Part shown: positions 11,907 to 23,200 of the stretch, piece by piece
Layout of the letters: every line of letters begins with the position of its first letter
Position numbering within the stretch: position 1 is the stretch's first letter
Assembly (NCBI GenBank): GCA_947044405.1
Contig: CAMRHE010001075.1
Coordinates: 124,001 to 188,000 of the forward strand
Length of the DNA stretch: 64,000 bases
DNA from: Leptodactylus fallax
Lineage: Eukaryota; Chordata; Amphibia; Anura; Leptodactylidae
Direction: 5' to 3'
Made by a program: the position numbers and the translations under genes
Notes under the pieces: model-generated
Told to the model about the DNA's origin: nothing
Databases searched by the model: none
Seen by the model: only the letters and a program-made list of their open reading frames with translations

Positions 11907-13364
11907 CAGTGGGGAAAAAAAGTATTTAGTCAGCCACCAATTGTGCAAGTTCTCCCACTTAAAAAGATGAGAGAGGCCTGTACTTGACATCATAGGTAGA
12001 CCTCAACTATGAGAGACAAAATGAGAAAACATATCTAGAAAATCACATTGTCTGATTTTGTAAGAATTTATTTGCAAATTATGGTGGAAAATAAGTATTT
12101 GTACACCTACAAACAAGCAAGATTTCTGGCTCTCACAGACCTGTAGCTTCTTCTTTAAGAGGCTCCTCTGTCCTCCACTCATTACCTGTAGTAATGGCAC
12201 CTGTTTGACATTGTTATCAGTATAAAAGACACCTGTCCTCAACCTCAAACAGTCACACTCCAAACTCCACTATGGTGAAGACCAAAGAGCTGTGGAAGGA
12301 CACCAGAAACAAAATTATAGACCTGCACCAGGCTGGGAAGACTGAATCTGCAATAGGCAAGCAGCTTGGTGTGAAGAAATCAACTGTGGGAGCAATAATT
12401 AGAAAATGGAAGACATACAAGACCACTGATAATCTCCCTCCATCAGGGGCTCCATGCAAGATCTCACCCCGTGGGGTCAAAATGATCACAAGAACGGTGA
12501 ACAAGAATCCCAGAACCACACGGGAGGACCTAGTGAATGACCTGCAGAAAGCTGGGACTAACGTAACAACGGCTACCGTCAGTAACACACTACGCCGCCA
12601 GAGACTCAGATCCTGCAGTGCCAGACATGTCCCCCTGCTTAAGCCAGTACATATCCGGGCCCGTCTGAAGTTTGCTAGAGAGCATTTGGATGTTCCAGAA
12701 GAGTACTGGGAGAATGTCATATGGTCAGATGAAACCAAAGTAGAACTATTTGGTAGAAACACAACTCGTCGTGTTTGGAGGAGAGTGGATGCTGAGTTGC
12801 ATCCAAAGAACACCATACCTACTGTGGAGTATGGGGGTGGCAACATCATGCTTTGGGGCTGTTTCTCTGCAAAGGGACCAGGATGACTGATCCGTGTACA
12901 TGAAAGAATGAATGGGGCCATGTATCGTGAGATTTTGAGTGCAAACCTCCTTCCATCAGCAAGGGCATTGAAGATGAAACATGGCTGGGTGTTTCAGCAT
13001 GACAATGATCCCAAGAACACCGCCAGGGCAACGAAGGAGTGGCTTCGTAAGAAGCATTTCAAGGTCCTGGAGTGGCCTAGCCAGTCTCCAGATCTCAACC
13101 CCATCGAAAACCTTTGGAGGAAGTTGAAAGTCCGTGTTGCCCAGCGACAGCCCCAAAACACCACTGCTCTAGAGGAGATCTGCATGGAGGAATGGGCCAA
13201 CATACCAGCAACAGTGTGTGCCAACCTTGTGAAGACTTCCAGAAAACGTTTGACCTCTGTCATTGCCAACAAAGGATATATAGCAAAGTATTGAGATGAA
13301 CTTTTGTTATTGACCAAATTTTTATTTTCCACCATAATTTGCTAATAAATTCTTTAAAAATCAG
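11907..13364 (+). mobile_element. Tc1-like transposon, right end truncated (family A, copy 1)
   Basis: Starts after TA (11905-11906) with CAGTGGGGAAAAAAAGTATT, the long inverted terminus also present in copy 2 (42079-43664). By comparison with copy 2, about 145 bp of the right end is missing: after TTCTTTAAAAATCAG at 13364 the sequence departs and enters an 81-bp tandem array. With only one terminus it should not be mobile. Transposase frame inside (12272-13294) has one stop. Confidence 0.9.
12272..13294 (+). pseudogene. Tc1-like transposase with a single in-frame TGA
   Basis: Begins [20 protein letters not shown] and ends YIAKY*. It keeps the helix-turn-helix region ([20 protein letters not shown]) and all three catalytic positions: [23 protein letters not shown] and [10 protein letters not shown]. 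The only lesion is TGA at 12884-12886, after FSAKGPG. The frame continues on the other side without a shift. A CGA-to-TGA change at a CpG is the likely cause, since family members normally have Arg or another residue there. The antisense 222-residue frame over the same bases is a shadow. The right inverted repeat is gone. Confidence 0.9.
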
Positions 13365-13366
13365 GA

Positions 13367-13582
13367 CATGGAATAATATGATGGACCAGCCTGCAGGACA
13401 TGTCTGGCTGAGTGGTGGTAGCTGTAGCAACATGAGTGGCAGTACGGCATGGAATAATATGATGGACCAGCCTGCAGGACATGTCTGGCTGAGTGGTGGT
13501 ATCTGAAGCAACATGAGTGGCAGTACGGCATGGAATAATATGATGGACAAGCCTGCGGGACGTGTCTGGCTGAGTGGTGGCA
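13367..13582. repeat. 81-bp tandem repeat, about 2.7 copies
   Basis: Units start at 13367, 13448 and 13529, each with CATGGAATAATATGATGGAC and CATGTCTGGCTGAGTGGTGG (GTGTCTGG in the third). The first two are nearly identical, and the third diverges after about 54 bp. The array starts within a few bases of the break in the Tc1 element, so the two events may be linked. Small repetitive frames on the minus strand (13260-13638) come from this array. Confidence 0.92.
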
Positions 13583-13959
13583 GCCTGGTTCACACAGGAC
13601 AGATATTCTCCTTCATTCCTATCTATGATTTCTATCACTAATCTGTCTGTAATTGATTAAATCTGACTAAACTTTGTTCAATCTATGCTACTCCTAAGAT
13701 TATTTCGCTGTAATGCAAGATTTGATGCACTAAGTGCTGTGTATTGCTGAAGAAAATGGAATACTTGGTTTGGATCATGCAGTGATGAATAACACGTCCA
13801 TCCCATACTTCCACCATCACTGATATGCCTCTTGTTCCAGCCCACAGGATGTTATATACTGTAAATGACCTACCACAGACTATTGGGTGAGAGGCTGTGA
13901 GGTGATATCAGGTGACGCCAGAATGTAACAATGACTTTCATTTGGAATAAAAAAAGTTT

Positions 13960-14297
13960 GGGTGGTTTAACACTTGCGGCAGCACATGGTCCACTGCAAA
14001 TCCGTCCTAAATGTCGGAAAACTGGATAGGCACTGGATAGGGGAAGCTTTGCGACGCATTGCTTAAAACCCCATTCACTTGAATGGGGTTGTAAAGCAAT
14101 ACGCGGGTGTGCGCTTACACCCTCTGTGCCGCAAAGCCGTTTTTTTCGCTGGAAACAAAGTCCTGCATGTCCGACGCGCACACCCGCAAGTGAATGGGTT
14201 TTTAAGCAATGTGTCGCAAACCTTTCCCTATCCAGTTTTCCGACATTTAGGTTGGATTCGCAGCGGACGGAGTGCCGCCGCAAGTGTGAACCCACCC
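13960..14297. mobile_element. Fold-back MITE (GGTTCACACTTGCG family), copy 1
   Basis: A 338-bp near-palindromic element. Left end GGGTGGTTTAACACTTGCGG; right complement GGGTGGGTTCACACTTGCGG. Inner arms also pair: CTAAATGTCGGAAAACTGGATA on the left against TATCCAGTTTTCCGACATTTAG on the right, split by mismatches further in. A second copy lies in opsin intron 1 (32299-32715). The two frames of 141 and 121 residues across it are by-products of the palindrome. Confidence 0.85.
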
Positions 14298-14897
14298 TTC
14301 ACTAACCTTGGAAGCTCCATAGCAGTGTCAGCCACAGATGGTCCCATAATCAGGGATGTGGAGTCAGTAGGCCAGACTCCTCTATTTTCCACAGACCTAG
14401 TCCTCCATGGTCAGTCAGAAGGAGTGAAGCTTCAATTTAATTAAAAAACTAGTGATTCAATTTCTTTGAATGTCAATCTGCAGCAAACTATAAACCTAAG
14501 TAATTATACAATATTAATAATTATATAATGTAATTAAAAATAAGTAATTATTTTATTTTGAAGCCAGAGACAGTAACTTTTTTCTGACTCCAGCCAAAAT
14601 TGGTCTCAACTCCACGACTCCACAGCCCTGCCCATAACAATGTCTACCACAGATGTTCCTTATGATACTGTCAGCTACAGAAGCCCCAATAACAGTGGTT
14701 GCCACAAATCCCATTTATATTGGCTGGAAAGGTTTAATAATTCATCATTGTGTCTATTACTGTATCCTGTAAATGTTTATTTACCACCATTCAGTTGAAT
14801 TTCTACAGAATCTAGCAGTTTTCTAAATGTTTCTTCATTTTTCATTTTCAGCAGTATTATTGCTAATAAAATAGGCTATTCTTTATATTCTGTAGGT

Positions 14898-14998
14898 TAG
14901 GGATCAGCAACCTTTGGCACTCTGGTGGGAGTTATGAAAACAGATGAGCAAGTGTACATGTTTCACAACAGCTGGAGAACAAAGTCTGCTAATCCCTG
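14898..14998. mobile_element. Small hAT-like MITE
   Basis: About 101 bp with inverted ends: TAGGGATCAGCAACCTTTGG on the left and, on the complement of the right, CAGGGATTAGCAGACTTTGT. This terminal pattern is typical of hAT-type MITEs in vertebrates. The flanks share only AGGT, so the 8-bp target duplication is decayed. Confidence 0.6.
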
Positions 14999-15590
14999 TT
15001 TAAGGTGTGCACCACTGGTGGACCTTTTCTTATTTTTTCATTAATTTTAGTATATTTTGTTTATCTAAGTCTGGATAGATCCAGTGAGGCTCATTATTAC
15101 TTCTGATGCCTACTTTTCTACAGTTTGTTATGGCTGTATCAAACAGTATCACTTCATGTGATGTCTTGGCATTCTGGGATGTTTTCAGGTTTGGAAGACC
15201 TTAAAGTTAGTAGTACATGCTGATGTAGTAAATTAGAGCACTCTACTAGTCACCGCTCATTGGCTCAATAGGCTGGGTTTATATGTTTATATGGTTTTTA
15301 TTGTTGTTTTTGAAGCCAAAATCAGGAGAGGATTAAATAAAAGAAAAGTGCCATCTCTTATCCCCATCTCTCTCTATATTATCAACATATTATTTTGACA
15401 TCACAAACTGCAGCAAAAAACCTAAATGTGTAAACTCATTGATCAATTTTTCTTCCCTTAAATATGCAAATCTCTGGTTGATGGATGCCAATTGGGTTTG
15501 AAAATGGTAATACTAACAAAGGCAGTGGCTTGGAAAAGGTGTAGGTGACACTGGTGTCTTGAGTCTCAGTCAGTGATATTTTATAAGAAT

Positions 15591-15906
15591 AAAGCTAGGA
15601 CTATGCAGCAATATTGTACGTGACTCCTGTTGCATAGCCAAGCCAAAGATCACTGGGTCACCATGCAACTCCTTCACTTATGATAGTGAATGGAGTCACA
15701 TTGCAACCCTGAAGGTTCTGAAACCGCTACTTCTAGTTGCAAAAAGATCTGACATGGCTTGATTTTTTTGCAACTAGAAGTGGCACCCTGGGGATCACAG
15801 TGTGACTCCATTCACTAATAAAAGTGAAGGACTCACAAGGCAACCCAATGATTTTTGGTTACACTATGGGAGTAGTGACCAAAATCACTGTGTAGCCCTA
15901 GCCTTA
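15591..15906. mobile_element. Fold-back MITE (GGCTAGGGCTACAC type)
   Basis: A 316-bp palindrome. Left AAAGCTAGGACTATGCAGCA pairs with right complement TAAGGCTAGGGCTACACAGT. The centre pairs CGCTACTTCTAGTTGCAAAA with TTTTGCAACTAGAAGTGGC, and GTGAATGGAGTCACA with TGTGACTCCATTCAC. It has no coding capacity. It lies about 0.9 kb beyond the opsin stop codon. Confidence 0.8.
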
Positions 15907-16555
15907 AGGAACTGTATTTAGATTTCCTGTCCAGAAGAGTTGGTTGAGCTACACGTTACCCATAGTTATTTAACAGTAGTTATTGTACTTAATCTACACA
16001 AGAAATTGTAGTACTAGAATGGTCACCCCGGGGTGTTTTTGACTTGTTTGGGTGCTGCTTTACAAGATCAGCTCTTGTGGAGCACTGTTTATGGAAAACC
16101 ACCACAAGACTTAGTCTAATGTTAGAGCTGCACATGGCACGATATTTGTTTAATCTAATCTGGTAGGTTGTCTGAGTGAAAACAATGAAAATAGATTATA
16201 TTAACAAGGGCTGTATAAATTCAGAAATGATCTACTTTTTGATAGAGAAAAATTATCTCTCCATGTCTAGTATTGTAATTCAGCCTAATACATGAATCTA
16301 CCATATGAGTCTCCTGGACAGGAGTGTCATTATTTCTGGAAAAAACAAACTTTTTTGTAGTTTCTTGTAACCTCTTTATAGTTGGATAGCAATTTTAGTT
16401 TTCTGATCTGAGTTGTCTATTGGTCATTATTGTCTATTCTTTTCCTTTGTATTGCTTTTTGTCTATATTCACACTACATACACTGCAATATCAAAGCTCA
16501 TGAAAGTGGGGTTTAGGAGGCAATGTGAAAATACTAAGTCAATAAAATCATATCT

Positions 16556-16585
16556 TTTATTACTTAAAACTTCGTTGTTTTTATT
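16556..16585 (-). terminator. Candidate polyadenylation signals of the opsin gene
   Basis: Two AATAAA hexamers read on the minus strand, at 16585-16580 and 16561-16556. They lie about 180 and 205 bases after the opsin stop codon. The position suits a short 3' UTR, but AATAAA is common in AT-rich DNA, so this is only a candidate. Confidence 0.3.
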
Positions 16586-16763
16586 GCTGTGTGATTCATC
16601 TGGTTTATGAAGGCAAGCATATTGTTCGTCATAAGGCAGGTGTGTACTGACTGCCTATGAGTAGATAACACAAGAATTAGCTCAATATTAAATGATAACA
16701 TACATGTAAGTAGCATACATTTACTTTTGGCTTATGAAAAGTGATGCATTTCAATCAAGCAAT

Positions 16764-17216
16764 TCATAATCGATCACATTGATAACTAGGGGCATCGGGT
16801 TCTACAACTAGTTGACAGTTGTAGACATCTTTCATTTCAAGTGGAGGAGTATTGCTAGGACTTCCCACCCCAGAGTCATGACTTGGTGCTACTTGTGCTA
16901 CTGGATCTTCAGTGCATTTCTGATGTCTGAATTGCTGAACCGGTTCCTGTTTATGCTTTAGATGTTTGAAACGTTTCAGCCGGACTGGGTCCTTGCTGCT
17001 CTTCTGTGTGCATGGGAGCAAGATGGCGAGATCCTTTCTGAATTTGGAGCTCATTCCAAAGTAAATCAGAGGGTTATAAAAGCTGGCAGATTTTGCAAAT
17101 AGGCTTGCTAATATGCTAGTAAGACTGGGCACATAGTAACCACAGGCAGACCACATGGATATAACAGCATATGGAGACCAAGCAATTATAAAGGCTGTGC
17201 AAACCACGATGGATAC
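16764..17216 (-). CDS. Opsin exon 6 (TM6, TM7, cytoplasmic tail, stop)
   Basis: Encodes residues 253-402 and TGA. The acceptor is TTCATAG|GTATCC, phase 0. TM6 carries AWSPYAVISMWS. TM7 carries the retinal Lys294 in LFAKSASFYNPLIYFGM. Helix 8 follows (SSKFRKD), with Cys321 as a possible palmitoylation site. The tail is rich in Lys, Gln, Ser and Pro and includes a Ser-rich stretch (SHDSGVGSPSN) that could be phosphorylated. The reading frame has no defect. Confidence 0.95.
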   Translation of the reverse strand, partial: VSIVVCTAFIIAWSPYAVISMWSACGYYVPSLTSILASLFAKSASFYNPLIYFGMSSKFRKDLAILLPCTQKSSKDPVRLKRFKHLKHKQEPVQQFRHQKCTEDPVAQVAPSHDSGVGSPSNTPPLEMKDVYNCQLVVEPDAPSYQCDRL

Positions 17217-20200
17217 CTATGAATAGAAAATAAATATATAGGTTTACACCTTCAGAACAACTTACAAGTGCTATAGTTCTCTGCAATACCCTTTAGGATG
17301 GCCAGTAGCCAGAGGCAAGGGCCAAGAAGTGTGACCCAGGGCATCCATGCATTACATGGGCAGCCCAATAATTTAATCTGGAACTATTGAATACTTAAAG
17401 GAGTATTCCCATCCATTAAATTACGGTACCGCTTGTTTATTGTCCTTTTTTTTTTTTAAATAGTTTTTCCTTTATGGTTTTTTGGATTCAAACTACCAAG
17501 GACTTGAGCTGCAGCCGTTTCCTATCATGGGGGAAGACTAACAGATGACGCTTTTGTGATATACACTATTCATTATCCTGAATAGGTGAGATCTGTCTTA
17601 CCCCGTGTGTCATTCATTCACCACCTATACAGGCTTTACTAGGGAGCACCCCTCCCTTTCTTTTTTTGTAACACAAGGATCATATTGAGACGTGTAGCTT
17701 AAGCTAACTCAAGTCTTTTACCCAATTCACTGCTTTATCTATTTTGCTCTGTTTGCCAGATATTGCTCATTCTTGTTCCTCAGCTTTTACAGCTGGTTGC
17801 CTAGGTTACACACCACCTCTCTGATCAAACTGATGATTCATTCCCTGTTCCCAACCATCTCTAAAAAGTTTCTTTAACAGTATCTTTGTTATTCCTGTTT
17901 GTAAATCCAGAGATAACTGTGCAGTTTACAACAAACATGAGCACGCTGCTTAACTGAGCTAAAAAGCAGGAAGTGGAGGAGAGAGGAGGACAGCTGAAAT
18001 CCGAAATCCTGAGATGGGAAAACTGCTTTAATTTCCATGGTGGGGTGATGCATGGAATATAATACTTCCTGTTGGGTCAGTGGCATAACTAGGAATGGCT
18101 GGGCCCCAAGGCGAACATTTGACATGGCCCCCCCGCTGCTACCCCGATAGTTACGCCCCTGTGTTGGGTTCCCCTACAGTTTGGAGCTAAAGGTTCCGGC
18201 AGAGATCTTTTCAGATGTCAGTATTTTGTTCAGTAATTTGCATCAGTGTTTGTGAGTCAAAACCAGGTTGAAAACACAGAACTGGTGCAAATCTTTCCAT
18301 TATACCTTATCTGTGTGTAGTTTCCACTCCTGGTTTTGGCTCACAATCTCTGATACTAATCACTGACTAAAACACTAACATGTAAATAAGGCCTAAGTGT
18401 CAGAGGATCCTTCAAAACATTGGATTTCCATCTATATTGTCTGTCACCAATGACCTCATGTACTGTTCTATTGGGCATTTGCCAGTTATACTGTTGGCTG
18501 AGAGGGAATACTTCTTGAATGTTCATGAACCTCTTCATATCACAAAACATACCCTGGTTACGTCTCTTTCCATCTTTCTTTGTCTTTCTGATAGATTTCC
18601 TTCCGTAGTCAATGCACGGCTTGATTTAACAGTGTTAATAATTGAAACATAGCTGAAGACCATGACCAACACAGGTAAGAAGAAGCAGCAAATAAAAATG
18701 GACACAATATATGATTTATAAATTGTGGAGAAACTGCCTTTGGTCCAGTCAATTTCACAAGTCCCATACATGCGATCTAAGGAAAAAAGAAAATATGCAG
18801 TTAATAATTTAACCAAACTATAATTTACATGTTTCCAGGAAATCTGGAAACTGTGGAATACTGTCTCCTATCTATCTTTACTAAGGTACAGTCACAAGCT
18901 GTCTAATAGGAATGGGTGACATTATATAACTGATATCCTATGGCTATGGAACGGCTGTTTCAATGTGTGAGAGATGCGTTGTCTAACTTTAATATGATGT
19001 GTGAGAATATTCCTGCTGTATATATGGTAACTGGGTAGCAGCTTTTTTTTGTACTTGAAGTTTTTGTGAGGTATAGGTAGAGGGGATCATCGAGAGTTTA
19101 TATGTATCCCGGTGGGGTTGATTTTATTGTAAAGTATTAAATACAGTATTAATGCTATAAATAAAAATTAATATTTTTATGAGAGATAAAACTCTGTTTC
19201 TATTGATTGATATGGCATTGTCTGTGGCCTGTCTAACAGTAACACGTTTCCACATTACACATGTACTTTGCGCACAGTGTACTACACACTATGCACACCC
19301 AAGGTCATGTGACTTCCAAGGCACCTCTAATTGCTGCAAGAACACAGTGATCCACATTGACTAATGCTGCCTATGAGTTAAGCAGTATATATGTATATAC
19401 TCTGCAGTCACAACCCATTACAAATCAAATTCATCACAGTGGCACAGACTGTGTGATAGATTTGGTACATTTTACTAGATGTTCTCATTGTCTCCTATCT
19501 TTCTCCCATTCATTTTTGTCATAGATTGTAAGCTCTCGTAAGCAGGGCCCTCACTCCTATTGTTTGATATGTTAATTTTTTTGTCGCATTGTAATGTCAA
19601 ATACTGTTTGTCCATGTACCCTCTGACTTGTAAAGTGCTGCGGAATATGTTGGCGCTATATAAATAAAGTTGTTATTATTATTATTATACTATAGGTGCA
19701 TTTATAGGATTTTTATAGATTAGACATGTGGTTGGTAGCTTTCCTCAACTTTCAAGAAAACATGAAGGAGGGTGTAAATATTGCTTTGGCGGCTAAAATT
19801 GGTGACACTAACACCCTAAGAGCCTATTCAGACAACTTCATTAGCAAATGAAGTCAGTGAAAAAAAAGGATCTGTTAACAGATCCATCTGCCGCATGGAT
19901 CTGTTAAACACATGGCTGAGACTTGGCTCCAGACTTCAGTTACAGGGTCTGGGTGCAACTGCTACCTCTGCATCACCATGCTGTATAAAAAATAATTTTG
20001 CAAGCCAGCTTGTATTGTAGGGAACACCATATACCTTTAGATAGTCTAAAAGGTGCACCATTTCCTTAAAAATCCATTTATAGACATCTACAAATGAGGT
20101 TTGAGTGCAATGGTACCATGCCAAAGCCTCCAAGGGTTCTGTATTCAGGTTTAAAACCTGAGGCTCTGTCTTGCCCCATTGCACTTGAGTCTCATTTGCA

Positions 20201-23200
20201 TATTGATTAGAATGGTTTTTAAGGAATTAGTGCATCTATTGTACTTTCTAAAGGTGTGATGGTGGTTAGTTTTATGGTCTCAAACTCCCTTTAAAGAATT
20301 TTTTTTTTACATATAACTACATGTTAAGCTTTACATTTAGATGATGTATTGAATATTCTGACCCATTATTATTTAGAATATTTAACAACCCTGCCTGTAG
20401 GCAACTTACCTCTATAGCTTCCCCAACCTAGTAAAGGAGCCACTGACCAGAACAAAGCTGCAATCCAGATCAGCACCAATGATATTGTAATGCTCCCATT
20501 GCTAATGCAGTTTGCTGTAGAATACAACAGACATATTATTGATATGATAAAAATAGTACACATAACGCTAGGTTCACACCTGCATTCAGGTTTCCGTTCA
20601 GGGGTTCTATTTGGGGACCCCCCAAACAGAAACCTAATCCACTTAAAAAAGCGGTTACCTGCGGAAACTCGCGGACCCCATAGACTATAATGGGGTCCAC
20701 CGGGTTTCCGCCCGAAAAGGTGAAAAATGCAGAGAGAAAAGCGCTGCTTGCAGGACTTTTCTCTCCGCATTTTTAAAGTGGAATGGGGAAAGGAATCCCC
20801 AGGCGGCGTGCAGGCGCAGGTGTGAACCTAGCTTTAGTAACATACATATTATTGATAAGTATATGGTGAAAATAACAAAAAATAAGAGAAATTGAACATA
20901 AATTAGAGAGTTAGACTTCACTTGAAATGAATCATCAAATTAAACTCATTGAGGTCCATGTCCAAAAGGTTAAAATGCAAATGGTGGAGCACTAGCGACA
21001 TACAGTATTTATATTGCCTTCCTGTTCTAGTTTGCTCCAGCCATGACCCTGACACTGTTCATCTTTCCATCCTTTACAAATGTATTAACCCTTAGGGGTT
21101 GGGTGGAAGGCACACCTGCATCATTAGGTGGAAGACTAATGAACTATATTGTGGAGATACAATATTTATGTAAAGCACCAGAAGCTGGGCAAGTAGGAAT
21201 GGGGGTAGTACCTCACCCCACACTACAACTTATTGGTAGAAAATGAACCATAGGAATGGTAGGATACACTTACTTCTGTATTTGGCAAAATATACAATAC
21301 TCAGAGGTTCATAAATTGAGGGGATTTGACATTTTGCAGTCTAAGGAATATGTATTATTCCCCAGTTATTCTGGAATGGGTGAGATAAATCCTTAACTGA
21401 CTTGAACCTTGTATTTTCTATACCGAATCAAAGATTCTACCAGTTCTTGCAATTGCAAATGGCATATGAATAGCAGTGCAGACAGGGTACTTTGTTTCAG
21501 GCATCACATCTCCCTTCCTTAGATCCAATTGCCTAGTCAGGTGGAACAGAGGAATAATAATTTAATTTAATGGGAGCGGGATGTGTGTCCTCTCATGTCT
21601 TTCACCTGTTCCAATGTCTAGTACCTGTCATCCATATATAGTGTATGTACCCATATCTGAAATCTGTAGCTATGTCTAGTTCCTGTTTCTGCAAAACACC
21701 TCCTGAGGAAGCCCACACGAAATGCGTGTTGAGGCGGCAACACCGGCCAACTTCTCCAGTTATAGAGAAAACGTCTACTAAGCACCAGATGCATTGCATA
21801 TGGGGATTGTTTGGTAAACTATGTTTATGTGTTAGACTATTATAAACTAGTAGTGACTTGTGTAACGTAATAGGAATACATAGTTTATATTATATTTGGT
21901 TATGAGAGTCTGTAACTAGCTGTGCCTAGTGGGAATAAGAGATGTTTTCTGGTTAAGTGATCCAATGCTGCAGAGGAATGGGTTGCATCAATTCTGTATC
22001 CTTCTTGGGGTGTTTTGTATGTAAATGGTTTTAGGATATTTGTAAAATAAAGACATTTTGCATTTTTACATGAAATTATAACTCCAATAGTATTTTGTTG
22101 GGTATATTCTGCAAAACACTGCAGAGCTCATAATAATATATATCTTACAGGACCTTAAATTGTGAGGACCAGAGGTCCAGAAAGCTGCACAAACTGCTGG
22201 TAATAGCGCCAAAGAGGGTAATGGTGGCATGGAGACCTCATTGTCACAGGGAATATGAGCAGTGTGTTAGAAAGGATTATGTGAGAGGCATAGCATATAT
22301 TTTGACACAAGAGAACCTTTATAAAAGGGCCTAGCTAGGTATACTCAGACTCAAATATAATAATATTTGACCCCAAATTTTTACTGGTTAAATAAAAGTG
22401 ATCACTATAAATATTGTGCATTTCAACTGTTATGGCAATACCAAATATGTCTATTTTACCTCCTAGGTTTTGGGACAGTGATTTAATAAAGTGTATTACT
22501 AAAATTGGTTTATTGTAATTTACTTTCCCACTGTAAAGTATATAGTATATATCTGTCTATCAAAATAGGGGATCCCTCATCTATTTAAATATGTATTCTA
22601 TATATTTTTCATTAGGTGTGATCTGGGTTATAAAACGGAAGTCAGTCACTCTACAGGTTGAGTCACTGCCTCCATTATACTTAATTGGAATTTTTTTTCT
22701 CCTAATGAAAAAAAAAAGCATCAGTAGCCCGATGAAAGTAAAGATTGCTCAGGTGAGGGGGCCTGAAAATCGGGAAACTCCTAGGAAATACAGGTCAGTC
22801 GATATGTCTGGTCCTGTTTATACAACAATCCATTTTCAATAAAAGAGGTTACAGTGTGATCATATAACTTTTTGAAGAAGGTAAAAAAAAGAATATGGAA
22901 AAACACCCTGAGTAGGCATATTTTACTATTAAGGGGATGGTCTTTCGGACAATATAATGAGTCAAAGAAAATCACCAGAGTGCCCCTTTAATTGTGTTCA
23001 TAACGCCTTCTTTATTTGCAGGACGTTGATTCTACTCTGATTCTGTGCATATTGGGGTGGAAGGACTAGTCTTCTCAAGAAACACAATTAATGGACTTTT
23101 CCTTGCCTTGTTGATGGAGCAAAAGGTTGATTTGCTATGTTTTCTATGTGAAAGCGTCAAAAAATCTTAAAAAAAACCCAGCTGTATTAACCAGAAGCAG

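Noticed and set aside
12253..12921. 222-residue minus-strand frame
   Set aside because: It is the antisense shadow of the Tc1 transposase pseudogene at 12272-13294. Similar antisense frames recur at 42424-43086.
13367..13582. Regular direct repeats that could suggest a CRISPR array
   Set aside because: The units are contiguous 81-bp tandem repeats without unique spacers, and the DNA is vertebrate.
13354..13638. Minus-strand frames with repeated Asp-Met-Ser-Cys-Arg-Leu-Val-His-His motifs
   Set aside because: Products of the 81-bp tandem array, with no start context or splice support.
13870..14444. 141- and 121-residue frames on opposite strands
   Set aside because: Both arise from the fold-back MITE. 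The two share peptide words because the arms are inverted copies.
20531..20859. ACATATTATTGATA on both sides of the intronic MITE as a target duplication
   Set aside because: The copies are 22 and 13 bp away from the termini, so they cannot be a target-site duplication of that element.
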